Below are positions 55,972 to 64,000 of a DNA stretch of 64,000 nt, one piece after another. Made by a program: the position numbers and the translations under genes. Location: contig NZ_AVPK01000001.1 in assembly GCF_000768685.1 (NCBI RefSeq), positions 372,001 through 436,000 of the forward strand, given 5' to 3'. This DNA comes from Knoellia subterranea KCTC 19937. GTDB taxonomy: Bacteria > Actinomycetota > Actinomycetes > Actinomycetales > Dermatophilaceae. Numbering within the stretch: position 1 is the first letter of the stretch; each line of letters starts with the position of its first letter. Under the pieces are notes generated by a model, which saw only the letters and a program-made list of their open reading frames with translations, was not told the DNA's origin and searched no databases.

Positions 55972-56091
55972 TCACATTCGCGCCATCTCCGGCGCCTTCC
56001 ACCTGCCACCCGGGCTCGGCGTCTACGCACCCGTCGTCACGACAGAAGCCGGCGACACGTCGGATCAGGTGCCGTTAGGTACGTGAACTGT

Positions 56092-56775
56092 CTCGCACGT
56101 CACGACCCTTTCGCGCGCCGGGATCGCGGAGGCGAGGCAATTGAGCATGGTCGTCTTGCCCGCCTGAGTTCCCCCGGCGACCAAGATGTTGAGACCCGAG
56201 GCCACCGCCGCGTCAAGGAACGTCGCCGCCTGCCGCGTCAATGTCCCCAACCGCACCAGGTCATCGAGCGAATCCGCCTTGACGATGAACTTTCGGACGT
56301 TGACGTGCCAGTGCTCACGCGTGATGTCCGGAATGACGACGTGCAGGCGCGAGCCGTCGGGGAGCACGGCGTCGACGAACGGGCTCGAGAGGTCGACGCG
56401 GCGACCGGACGACTTGAGCATCCGCTCCACGAGGTCGCGGACCTCGTCACCGGTGAGCAGGGTCGTGGTCAGTTCGGCGACCCCGCCGCGTGCCACGAAA
56501 ACGCGGGTCGGCTCGTTGATCCAGATCTCCTCGACGGTCGGGTCGTCGAAGTACTGCTGAAGCGGGCCGAACCCCGCCACGGTGTCCCACACCGACTTCT
56601 CGGCGAGCGCCACATCGTGGAGGACGGGCATCCCACCGTGCATCGAGCGCTGGTCATAGTCGGCGACGGCGTCCTTGACGAGTCGCTGGACCGCCTTGGG
56701 CTCCCGCGCAGGGTCCAATCCCGAACGCCGAATGAGCTCACGAACTTCTGCCTCAACGGTGCGCACAGCGTCCAA
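56092..56775 (-). pseudogene. cpaF: cpaF/tadA pilus ATPase, 5' part (split by island)
   Basis: The N-terminal 228 codons of CpaF, from a TTG at 56775 with GGAGGGG upstream (LDAVRTVEAEVRELIRRSG) to the Walker A region VAGGTQAGKTTMLNCLASAI and ERVVTCE, where the island begins. FGPLQQYFDDPTVEEIWINEP and RRVDLSSPFVDAVLPDGSRLHVVIP are family motifs. Read-through into the island adds only TVHVPNGT and stop, so a 236-residue truncated product could be made. Confidence 0.9.
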
Positions 56776-57081
56776 CGGGACCCCTCCCCCTCTGCTTTCA
56801 CACGTTCCCGACGGGTGTCGTGCGTCGATGTCGATCCGGCTCGTGCGCCGGCCTTGCCCCGCCATACAAGCAGTTCCGGCGACGGTGGCCGCGAAGTTTT
56901 CCACAGCCCCGATGGATCAGATGGACCACAGAGTAACCAGCCAAACGGGCCACAGCCACTTGAGCATCCGGGCCAATCGCCGTGACATGACCGGATCACT
57001 CACGGAGAGCTTCGCTGAACGTGCGCGCACGCCGAAGGTCAGCGGACGCCGCGGGTGGGCGGACGGCATACGGAGGAAAGA
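56776..57081. other. Upstream region of cpaF/tad operon
   Basis: About 300 bases, presumably the tad promoter region (minus strand). It contains one copy of the 13-mer at 57059-57071. Open frames here are arginine-rich shadows. No other motif was recognised. Confidence 0.4.
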
Positions 57082-57120
57082 TGAAGGGTCCGGAGGTTTA
57101 TGAACCCTCCGGACCCTTCA
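57082..57120. terminator. Strong hairpin after glgP
   Basis: A 15-bp perfect stem (TGAAGGGTCCGGAGG and complement) with a 9-nt loop, 36 bases past the glgP stop. A shorter GCCC/GGGC hairpin follows. Confidence 0.75.
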
Positions 57121-57156
57121 GGTGCCCTCATGGGGCGGGAATGTTAAGGCCTGGGG

Positions 57157-59757
57157 TCAGGCGGTGGCGACGAGTCCCAGGGAGGCGGGCGCGGCGAGGC
57201 CTTGGTGCTTCGGAAGGACGCGCACGGTGTAGCCGAACGCGCCACTGGTCCCCAGCACGAGGTCGCCGGAGAACTTGTGCCGGCCCTGCTCGTAGCCCTC
57301 GACATGCGTCAGCGGCAGCGTCGTCACGTCGTGCAGGTCGTCACCGCGACGGTCGGTGCGACCGTGCGCGATCTGCACCTCGACGTCCTCCGGCGCCAGC
57401 CCGTCGAGGGAGACGTAGGCGTTGACGTGCAGGGTCTGCCCGAGCTCGGGGCTGTCACCGACGCCCGACGACTCGACGTGGTCGACGCTCACCTTGGGCC
57501 ACGCCTCGCGGACGCGCGACGAGTAGGCCGCGAGGTCGCGAGCGCCGGCGAAGTCCTCGTCACGCATCGCCCACCCGGCACGGGCGGCCGGGACGTAGAG
57601 GCGCTCGGTGTATTCGCGCACCATGCGACTCGCGCGCACCTTCGGGCCGAGCGTCGAGACGGTGTGCATGACCATGGCGAGCCAGTTCTGCGGCAGGCCG
57701 TCACCGTCGACGTCGTAGAAGCGCGGCGCAACCTGGTTCTCGATGAGGTCATAGAGCGCGTTGGCCTCGATGTCGTCGCGGCGGTCAGGGTCCTCGACAC
57801 CGTCGGCCGTCGGGATCGCCCAACCGTTGTTGCCGTCGAACCACTCGTCCCACCAGCCGTCGAGGATGGAGAGGTTGAGGGCGCCGTTGAGCGCGGCCTT
57901 CATGCCGGACGTGCCCGACGCCTCGAACGGGCGGAGCGGGTTGTTGAGCCACACGTCGCAGCCCGGGTAAAGGTGCTGCGCCATGGCGATGTCGTAGTTC
58001 GGGAGGAACGCGATCCGGTGCCGGACCTCGGGGTCGTCCGTGAACTTGATCATCTGCTGGATGAGCTGCTTGCCCGTCTCGTCGGCCGGGTGCGACTTGC
58101 CCGCGATGACGATCTGGATCGGGCGCTCCGGGTCGAGCAGAAGCTTCTTGAGCCGGGCGGGGTCGCGCAGCATGAGCGTGAGCCGCTTGTAGGTCGGCAC
58201 GCGCCGCGCGAACCCGATCGTCAGCACGTCGGGGTCGAGGATCTCGTCGGTCCACGCGAGCTCGGCCGACGAGGCGCCACGCTTGAGCCAGGACGCCTTC
58301 ATCCGGGCGCGGGCCTCGTGGACCAGCTGCTCACGCAGCTGCCGCTTCGTCGCCCACACGTCATCGCGCGGGAGATCGGCCATCGCCTGCCACGACTCGG
58401 TGCTGTCGAGGACGGTCGTGTCGATCGTGACCGCGTCGGAGTGGCGGTCGGCGAGCTCGTAGACCTTGCGGTCGACCCACGTCGGACCGTGAACACCGTT
58501 GGTGATGCTCGTGATCGGGACCTCGTCGTCGTCGAAGCCCGGGAAGAGTCCGTCGAACATGTCGCGGCTCACGACACCGTGCAGCTTCGAGACGCCGTTG
58601 GCGCGCTGGGCGATCCGCAGGCCGAGGACGGCCATGTTGAAGACCGACGCGTCACCGCCCTCATAGGTCTCCGCGCCGAGCGCGAGCAGGCGGTCGAGCG
58701 GCACGCCGGCCGGGGCGAGGTCGCCACCGAAATAGATCTCGATGAGGCGCCGCTCGAAGCGGTCGATGCCGGCCGGCACGGGCGTGTGCGTCGTGAAGAC
58801 GGTCGCGGCGCGGACGGCCTCCAGCGCCTCGTCGAAGGTCAGGCCGGAGCCCGTGACGAACTCGCTGATCCGCTCGATCGCGAGGAACCCGGCGTGGCCC
58901 TCGTTGGAGTGATAGACGTCGGGCGTCGGCGCGCCGGTCAGACGCGACCACAGGCGCAGGGCGCGGACGCCGCCGATGCCGAGGAGCATCTCCTGCTGGA
59001 GGCGCTGCTCGCCGCCACCGCCATAGAGGCGCTCGGTGACGGCGCGGGCCGCGTCGTCGTTCCCGGGGATGTCGGAGTCGAGGAGGAGCAGCGGCACGCG
59101 GCCGACCTGAGCGCGCCACACCTGGGCGCGCAGGTCGCGGCCGCCGGGGAGCTTGAGGTGCACGACGCTCGGCGTCCCGTCCTCCTCGCGCAGCAGCGAC
59201 AGCGGCAGCCCATCGGGGTCGAGGACCGGGTAGTCCTCCTGCTGCCAGCCGTCGCGGTTGAAGCTCTGCCGGAAGTAGCCGGTCTTGTAGAACAGGCCGA
59301 CGCCGACGATCGGGACGCCGATGTCGGAGGCGGACTTGAGGTGGTCGCCGGCGAGGATGCCGAGACCACCGGAGTACTGCGGGAGCGCGGCCGCGATGCC
59401 GTACTCCGGGCTGAAGTACGCGATCGCCGACGGCGCGCCGGCGTCGCCCTGCTCACTCGCCCACTGCTGGTACCAACGGTCCTCGCCGAGGTAGCGGTCC
59501 AGGCTCTCCTTCGCCTCGTCGACGCGCGCCGCGAAGGCGTCATCGGCCGCGAGCCGCTCGAGCTCCTCGACGGACGTCGCCGACAGCATTGCGACCGGAT
59601 CGGCACCCACGGCGCTCCAGCGCTCGGGGTCGATGCTCTCGAAGAGGTCGCGCAGCGGCGGGTGCCAACTCCACCTGAGATTGGTGGAGAGGTCGCCGAG
59701 CGCGGCGATGCGGGTGGGCAGGACGGGGCGGACGCTGAAGCGACGGATGGCCTTCAC
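57157..59757 (-). CDS. glgP: Alpha-glucan phosphorylase
   Basis: An 866-residue GT35 phosphorylase of the actinobacterial type, releasing glucose-1-phosphate (or maltose-1-phosphate in related enzymes) from alpha-glucan. The N-terminal DUF3417-like start FSVRPVLPTRIAALGDLSTNLRWSWHPPLRDLF is present. The glucan site has YFSPEYGIAAALPQYSGGLGILAGDHLKSASDIG, and the pyridoxal-phosphate lysine lies in EASGTSGMKAALNGALN. It is divergent from glgE with a palindrome between them, so synthesis and breakdown may be co-regulated. Confidence 0.94.
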   Translation of the reverse strand: MKAIRRFSVRPVLPTRIAALGDLSTNLRWSWHPPLRDLFESIDPERWSAVGADPVAMLSATSVEELERLAADDAFAARVDEAKESLDRYLGEDRWYQQWASEQGDAGAPSAIAYFSPEYGIAAALPQYSGGLGILAGDHLKSASDIGVPIVGVGLFYKTGYFRQSFNRDGWQQEDYPVLDPDGLPLSLLREEDGTPSVVHLKLPGGRDLRAQVWRAQVGRVPLLLLDSDIPGNDDAARAVTERLYGGGGEQRLQQEMLLGIGGVRALRLWSRLTGAPTPDVYHSNEGHAGFLAIERISEFVTGSGLTFDEALEAVRAATVFTTHTPVPAGIDRFERRLIEIYFGGDLAPAGVPLDRLLALGAETYEGGDASVFNMAVLGLRIAQRANGVSKLHGVVSRDMFDGLFPGFDDDEVPITSITNGVHGPTWVDRKVYELADRHSDAVTIDTTVLDSTESWQAMADLPRDDVWATKRQLREQLVHEARARMKASWLKRGASSAELAWTDEILDPDVLTIGFARRVPTYKRLTLMLRDPARLKKLLLDPERPIQIVIAGKSHPADETGKQLIQQMIKFTDDPEVRHRIAFLPNYDIAMAQHLYPGCDVWLNNPLRPFEASGTSGMKAALNGALNLSILDGWWDEWFDGNNGWAIPTADGVEDPDRRDDIEANALYDLIENQVAPRFYDVDGDGLPQNWLAMVMHTVSTLGPKVRASRMVREYTERLYVPAARAGWAMRDEDFAGARDLAAYSSRVREAWPKVSVDHVESSGVGDSPELGQTLHVNAYVSLDGLAPEDVEVQIAHGRTDRRGDDLHDVTTLPLTHVEGYEQGRHKFSGDLVLGTSGAFGYTVRVLPKHQGLAAPASLGLVATA

Positions 59758-59790
59758 GAGCGGTCATCCTAGGGTCACCGTCCGCGCGGC

Positions 59791-59802
59791 GTAAACGTTT
59801 AC
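59791..59802. promoter_or_regulatory. GTAAACGTTTAC palindrome, LacI-family-type operator
   Basis: A perfect 12-bp palindrome with the central AACGTT core of LacI/GalR-family sites, 34 bases ahead of glgP and about 100 ahead of glgE. A sugar-responsive LacI-type repressor is the likely ligand; no such gene is in the window. Confidence 0.6.
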
Positions 59803-59904
59803 CCCTTTCCGGGTATGCCGTCCGCCCGCCTTCCGCGTCCGCCGCACGGATGCCGTTCGCCCACCTCTCGTCGTGCGGGGTGGTGGAGCGATAGCGTCGG
59901 GCCT

Positions 59905-61962
59905 GTGACCGAGACGCCGCTCAGCACCCCGCCCCAGTCCCCCATCGGCCGCATCCCCGTGGTCGACGTCGAACCGCTCGTCGACGGGGGCACCCGGCCG
60001 TCCAAGGCGGTCGTGGGTGAGCAGTTCGTCGTCACCGCGACGGTGCTGCGCGAGGGGCACGACGCGGTCAATGCGAGCGTCGTCCTCACCGACCCCGACG
60101 GCGTCGACCACCTCACGCCGATGGTGTGCACCAACCCCGGCCTCAATGCGTGGGAGGCCGTCGTCAGTGCCGACCGCCCCGGCATGTGGACGATGCGCGT
60201 GGAGGGTTGGTCCGACCCGTTCGGCACGTGGGAGCACGACGCGACGGTCAAGGTGCAGGCCGATGTCGACACCGACCTCATGCTCGCCGAGGGCGCGCTG
60301 TTCCTCGAGCGCGCCGCCGAGTCCGAGGACCGATCCCCTTCTGGCGCAGCGCTGCTCACCGAGGGCGCCGCCGTCCTGCGCGACACAACGCGCCCGCCCC
60401 AGGTGCGGATGTCCGCGGTCACCCACGGACCGGTCCACGCCGAGTTGACCACCACTCCGGTGAGGGACCACGTCAGTCCGTCACCGGCATACCCACTGCT
60501 TGTCGAACGCGAGCTGGCACTGAGTGGAGCGTGGTACGAGTTCTTCCCCCGCAGCGAAGGTGCGGTCTACGACGAGGAGACCCACCGCTGGACGTCGGGC
60601 ACGCTGCGGACCGCCGCCAAGCGGCTCACGGCCGTCGCGGGCATGGGCTTCGACGTCATCTACCTGACGCCGATCCACCCCATCGGCAGCGCGGCGAAGA
60701 AGGGCCCCAACAACACCCTCGACGCCGGCCCCGACGACCCCGGCAGCCCCTACGCGATCGGCTCCCCCGATGGTGGTCACGACGCGATCCACCCCGACCT
60801 CGGGACGTTCGAGGACTTCGACTTCTTCGTTGCCGAGGCGCGGCGGCTCGGGCTCGAGGTCGCGATGGACATCGCGCTGCAGTGCTCGCCCGACCACCCG
60901 TGGGTGCAGGAGCACCCGGAGTGGTTCACGACGCGCGCCGACGGGACGATCGCCTATGCCGAGAACCCGCCGAAGAAGTATCAGGACATCTACCCGCTGA
61001 ACTTCGACAACGACCCGGCGGGCGCCTACGCCGAGATGCGCCGGATGATCCAGGTGTGGATCGACCACGGAGTCACGCTCTTCCGCGTCGACAACCCGCA
61101 CACGAAGCCGGTCGAGTTCTGGCAGTGGCTCATCCAGGATGTCGCGCGCGACCACCCGGAGATCATCTGGCTCAGCGAGGCGTTCACGAAGCCGGCGATG
61201 ATGCGCACCCTCGCCAAGGTCGGGTTCCAGCAGAGCTACACCTACTACGCGTGGCGCAACACCAAGCCCGAGCTCGAGGAGTACGTCACCGAACTCGCCA
61301 CGGAGACAGCGCATTTCATGCGTCCGAGCTTCTGGCCGACGACACACGACATCCTCACGCCCTACATGCAGTTCGGCGGACCGGCGGCGTGGAAGCTGCG
61401 GGCTGCCCTGGCCGCGACGCTCGTGCCCACCTATGGCATCTATGCCGGCTACGAGCTCATGGAGCACGTCGCCCGGCCCGGCGCCGAGGAGCAGATCGAC
61501 AACGAGAAGTACGAGTTCAAGAACCGGCGCTGGGAGGACTTCGAGCCCGGCGGGGTGCGTGAGGGCCAGTCACTGGCGTGGTACCTCCGGCGCATCAACG
61601 AGATCCGGCGCCAGCACCCCGCCCTGCACTGGCTGCGCAACATCACGTTCCACCACGTCGACGACGAGAACATCATGGCGTTCAGCAAGCGCCGCGTCGT
61701 CCCGGCGGTGCCCGCGACGGCGACCACGCCGGCCGCGCCGGAGCACGAGGACGTCGTCATCGTCATCGCCAACCTCGACCCGCACAGCACCCGCTGGAGC
61801 CGCGTTGTCTTCGACATGCCCGCTCTGGGGCTGCACCCCGACGAGGGCTTCCGGGCGCACGACCTCATCACCGACCAGTGGTGGGACTTCCTGCGCGAGA
61901 CGATGGTCCAGCTCGGACCTGACCACGAACCCGTCCACATCATCGAGTTGAAGAGGTGGTAG
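59905..61962 (+). CDS. glgE: Alpha-1,4-glucan:maltose-1-phosphate maltosyltransferase GlgE
   Basis: A 685-residue GH13 enzyme that extends alpha-glucan using maltose-1-phosphate. An N-terminal beta domain ([24 protein letters not shown]) is followed by the catalytic barrel. The GlgE-type substrate loop is [21 protein letters not shown]. The nucleophile lies in [17 protein letters not shown], the acid/base in [13 protein letters not shown]. The GTG at 59905 gives the normal length. It is the first gene of glgE-treS-maltokinase. Confidence 0.95.
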   Translation: MTETPLSTPPQSPIGRIPVVDVEPLVDGGTRPSKAVVGEQFVVTATVLREGHDAVNASVVLTDPDGVDHLTPMVCTNPGLNAWEAVVSADRPGMWTMRVEGWSDPFGTWEHDATVKVQADVDTDLMLAEGALFLERAAESEDRSPSGAALLTEGAAVLRDTTRPPQVRMSAVTHGPVHAELTTTPVRDHVSPSPAYPLLVERELALSGAWYEFFPRSEGAVYDEETHRWTSGTLRTAAKRLTAVAGMGFDVIYLTPIHPIGSAAKKGPNNTLDAGPDDPGSPYAIGSPDGGHDAIHPDLGTFEDFDFFVAEARRLGLEVAMDIALQCSPDHPWVQEHPEWFTTRADGTIAYAENPPKKYQDIYPLNFDNDPAGAYAEMRRMIQVWIDHGVTLFRVDNPHTKPVEFWQWLIQDVARDHPEIIWLSEAFTKPAMMRTLAKVGFQQSYTYYAWRNTKPELEEYVTELATETAHFMRPSFWPTTHDILTPYMQFGGPAAWKLRAALAATLVPTYGIYAGYELMEHVARPGAEEQIDNEKYEFKNRRWEDFEPGGVREGQSLAWYLRRINEIRRQHPALHWLRNITFHHVDDENIMAFSKRRVVPAVPATATTPAAPEHEDVVIVIANLDPHSTRWSRVVFDMPALGLHPDEGFRAHDLITDQWWDFLRETMVQLGPDHEPVHIIELKRW

Positions 61963-61966
61963 CCGC

Positions 61967-63679
61967 GTGACGACGACGCAGGGACTGGGACTCAACCAGC
62001 CGGGACTCAAGCACGACCCCTCGTGGTTCCGCACGGCCGTGTTCTACGAGGTGCTGGTGCGGGCCTTCGGAGACTCCAACGGGTCGGGTGCCGGAGACTT
62101 CCAGGGCGTCATCAACCGGCTCGACTATCTCCAGTGGCTCGGTGTCGACTGCCTGTGGCTGCCGCCGTTCTATGCGAGCCCGTTGCGCGACGGCGGCTAC
62201 GACATCGCCGACTACACGCAGGTCCTGCCCGAGTTCGGCACGCTCCCCGACTTCCAGCAGCTCATCACCGAGGCGCACGCGCGCGGCATCCGGATCATCA
62301 CCGACTTCGTCATGAACCACACGAGCGACCAGCACCCGTGGTTCCAGGCGTCCCGCTCGGACCCGGACGGCCCCTACGGCGACTTCTACGTCTGGTCCGA
62401 CACCGACGACAAATACACCGACGCCCGCATCATCTTCGTCGACACCGAGACGTCGAACTGGACCTTCGACCCCATCCGTCGGCAGTTCTTCTGGCACCGC
62501 TTCTTCTCCCACCAGCCGGACCTCAACTTCGAGAATCCGGCCGTGCACGAGGCGATGTTCGAGGTCGTCCGCTTCTGGATGGACATGGGCATCGACGGGT
62601 TCCGACTCGACGCCGTGCCCTATCTCTTCGAGGAGGAGGGCCACAACGGCGAGAACCACCCGAAGACGCACGAGTTCCTCGCCCGACTGCGCGCCATGGT
62701 CGACGAGGAGTACCCCGGCCGCATCCTCCTCGCCGAGGCGAACCAGCCCCCGCGCGACGTCGTCGACTACTTCGGCACCGAGGAGTCGCCGGAGTGCCAG
62801 ATGTGCTTCCACTTCCCCGTCATGCCGATGCTCTACTACGCGCTGCGCGACCAGAAGGCGCAGCCGATCATCGACGTCCTCGCGGCCACCCCCGACATCC
62901 CGCCGGGCACGCAGTGGGGCACCTTCCTGCGCAACCACGACGAGCTCACCCTCGAGATGGTGACGCCGGAGCAGCGCGCCGCGATGTACGGCTGGTACGC
63001 CCCCGACCCGCGCATGCGCGCCAACGTCGGCATCCGTCGCCGGCTCGCTCCCCTGCTCGACAACAGCCGCCCCGAGATCGAGCTGATCCACGCGCTCGTG
63101 CTCTCGCTGCCGGGGTCGCCGTGCCTCTATTACGGCGACGAGATCGGCATGGGCGACAACATCTGGCTCACCGACCGCGACGCCGTGCGCACCCCGATGC
63201 AGTGGACGCCGGACCGCAACGCCGGCTTCTCCGAGGCCGACCCGGGCAAGCTCTACCTCCCGATCATCAGCTCGCTCGTCTATCACTACAACGGCGTCAA
63301 CGTCGAGGCGCAGATGGCGACGGGCCACTCGCTGCTGCACTGGGTCCGCGGGATGCTCGGAGTGCGGCGTCTGCACCCGGCGTTCGGGCTCGGCGACTTC
63401 GCGATCGCCCCGACGGACAACCTGTCGATCCTCGCCTACACGCGGTCGCTCGCCGGGAGCCAGGACCAGGCCGGTGAGACGCTGCTCTGCGTCAACAACC
63501 TCTCCGACAAACCCCAGGCCGCAACGGTGCAGCTGCCGGAGTCGCTGGGCGAGAAGGAACTCTTCGACCTCTTCGGCGGAGCGAACTTCCCGTGGATCGC
63601 CGCCGACGGACGCGTCACCTTCACGATGGGCAGCCGCGACTTCTTCTGGCTGCGCATCGGCGAGGAGAGCCGTGGCTGA
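61967..63679 (+). CDS. treS: Trehalose synthase TreS
   Basis: A 570-residue GH13 enzyme that interconverts maltose and trehalose. It has the motifs [31 protein letters not shown] (nucleophile Asp), [19 protein letters not shown] (Glu), and [12 protein letters not shown] (stabiliser). The GTG is four bases past the glgE stop and its own stop overlaps the maltokinase start, so the three are tightly coupled. It supplies maltose to the kinase and thus maltose-1-phosphate to GlgE. Confidence 0.95.
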   Translation: MTTTQGLGLNQPGLKHDPSWFRTAVFYEVLVRAFGDSNGSGAGDFQGVINRLDYLQWLGVDCLWLPPFYASPLRDGGYDIADYTQVLPEFGTLPDFQQLITEAHARGIRIITDFVMNHTSDQHPWFQASRSDPDGPYGDFYVWSDTDDKYTDARIIFVDTETSNWTFDPIRRQFFWHRFFSHQPDLNFENPAVHEAMFEVVRFWMDMGIDGFRLDAVPYLFEEEGHNGENHPKTHEFLARLRAMVDEEYPGRILLAEANQPPRDVVDYFGTEESPECQMCFHFPVMPMLYYALRDQKAQPIIDVLAATPDIPPGTQWGTFLRNHDELTLEMVTPEQRAAMYGWYAPDPRMRANVGIRRRLAPLLDNSRPEIELIHALVLSLPGSPCLYYGDEIGMGDNIWLTDRDAVRTPMQWTPDRNAGFSEADPGKLYLPIISSLVYHYNGVNVEAQMATGHSLLHWVRGMLGVRRLHPAFGLGDFAIAPTDNLSILAYTRSLAGSQDQAGETLLCVNNLSDKPQAATVQLPESLGEKELFDLFGGANFPWIAADGRVTFTMGSRDFFWLRIGEESRG

Positions 63680-64000
63680 AATCCTCGATGCGACCCTCAC
63701 GCCGAGCAAGCGGGAGCTCGTCGAGGCGTGGATGGGTTCACAGCGTTGGTATGCCGGCAAGGGCACCTCGCCGGACGTCCGTCGCCTTGCGTCGTGGAGA
63801 CTCGGCGACCCGGCCGGGCAGGTCGGCGTCGAGGTCATGATCGTGGCGGACGTGTCGGGCGCTTCCCCGGTGGTCTACCAGGTGCCGCTCACCTATCGCG
63901 GGGCACCGCTCCCCGGGGCTGAGGACGCGCTCGTCGGGACCATGGAGCATTCCGTCCTCGGGCCGCGGTGGGTCTACGACGCACCCCACGACCCGGTCTA
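63672..64000 (+). CDS. Maltokinase, N-terminal part (cut by window end)
   Basis: The first 109 residues of the actinobacterial maltokinase (Mak/Pep2). [29 protein letters not shown] is the typical N-terminal cap, with the RWYAGKG motif. It phosphorylates maltose to maltose-1-phosphate for GlgE. The GTG at 63672 lies within the end of treS (8-base overlap). The kinase domain lies outside the window, so activity cannot be judged. Confidence 0.88.
   Translation, partial: MAEILDATLTPSKRELVEAWMGSQRWYAGKGTSPDVRRLASWRLGDPAGQVGVEVMIVADVSGASPVVYQVPLTYRGAPLPGAEDALVGTMEHSVLGPRWVYDAPHDPV

Larger units (their letters stand above)
42075..56091. mobile_element. 14-kb defence-type genomic island inserted in cpaF
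   Basis: The island separates the two cpaF halves. With CT as a shared core (42075-42076 and 56092-56093), removal restores GACCTC-CT-CGCACG and the protein VVTCEEVFEL, an exact CpaF join. The island ends carry inverted arms sharing CGTACCTA (left) and TAGGTACG (right) close to the core. Cargo is a type III-like restriction pair, three HEPN-like proteins, AbiEi, two IS elements and an excisionase-like protein. No integrase or large serine recombinase was found inside, so it may be a defective or trans-mobilised element. Confidence 0.85.

Overview
The window is high-GC DNA with dense operons, many GTG starts and stop/start overlaps. Gene content (GlgE/TreS/maltokinase glucan pathway, pyruvate carboxylase, FtsEX with an M23 hydrolase, Tad pilus genes, a tmRNA encoding the tag ANSKRTDFALAA) points to an actinobacterium, probably Micrococcales and perhaps Intrasporangiaceae. 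The family is an inference, not a measurement.

Layout. 1-9.2 kb: a partial membrane gene, malic enzyme, a SIMPL protein, a YgjV/GNAT-like protein, a PAP2 phosphatase, tmRNA (minus strand), a qorB/HxlR divergent pair, a secreted phytase and two secreted proteins. 9.4-12.8 kb: pyruvate carboxylase, then a REP-like palindromic repeat. 13.2-18.9 kb: DUF2207 protein, smpB, M23 peptidase, ftsX and ftsE. 19-27.7 kb: MarR-MFS efflux pair, a secreted hydrolase, a deacetylase-like lipoprotein, prfB and two membrane proteins.

27.7-38.2 kb is accessory. It holds decayed ISL3 and IS3 remnants, an intact IS110 element, and a large secreted DNRLRE/RHS polymorphic toxin on the minus strand. The toxin has its own tip and an overlapping putative lipoprotein immunity gene. 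A second, orphan tip follows, fused to a 105-bp copy of the RHS core end and overlapping a second small putative immunity gene. The toxin gene carries a one-base frameshift. The block is bounded by a 38-nt imperfect direct repeat that is the 3' end of a TadG-like gene.

38.2-42.07 kb is the Tad/Flp pilus operon (tadG-like, two tadE, a small pilin-like protein, tadC, tadB and the 3' end of cpaF). The 5' end of cpaF lies at 56.09-56.78 kb. A 14-kb defence-type island (42,075-56,091) splits the ATPase gene between its Walker A and Walker B regions. The island holds three proteins with C-terminal HEPN-like motifs, a truncated IS21 IstA, an orphan AbiEi-type regulator with a perfect operator palindrome, a type III-like res-mod pair, a second IS110 element and an excisionase-like DNA-binding protein. 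The two cpaF halves join cleanly in frame if a CT dinucleotide is taken as the crossover.

57.1-64 kb is glucan metabolism: glgP divergent from glgE-treS-maltokinase, with a LacI-type palindrome between them. In this pathway TreS and maltokinase make maltose-1-phosphate, GlgE polymerises it into alpha-glucan, and GlgP degrades the glucan.

Two sequence signals run through the whole window. A 13-mer, GCGGACGGCATAC, occurs seven times, mostly between genes. Its 7-base core GGCATAC is common in the backbone and nearly absent from both accessory blocks.
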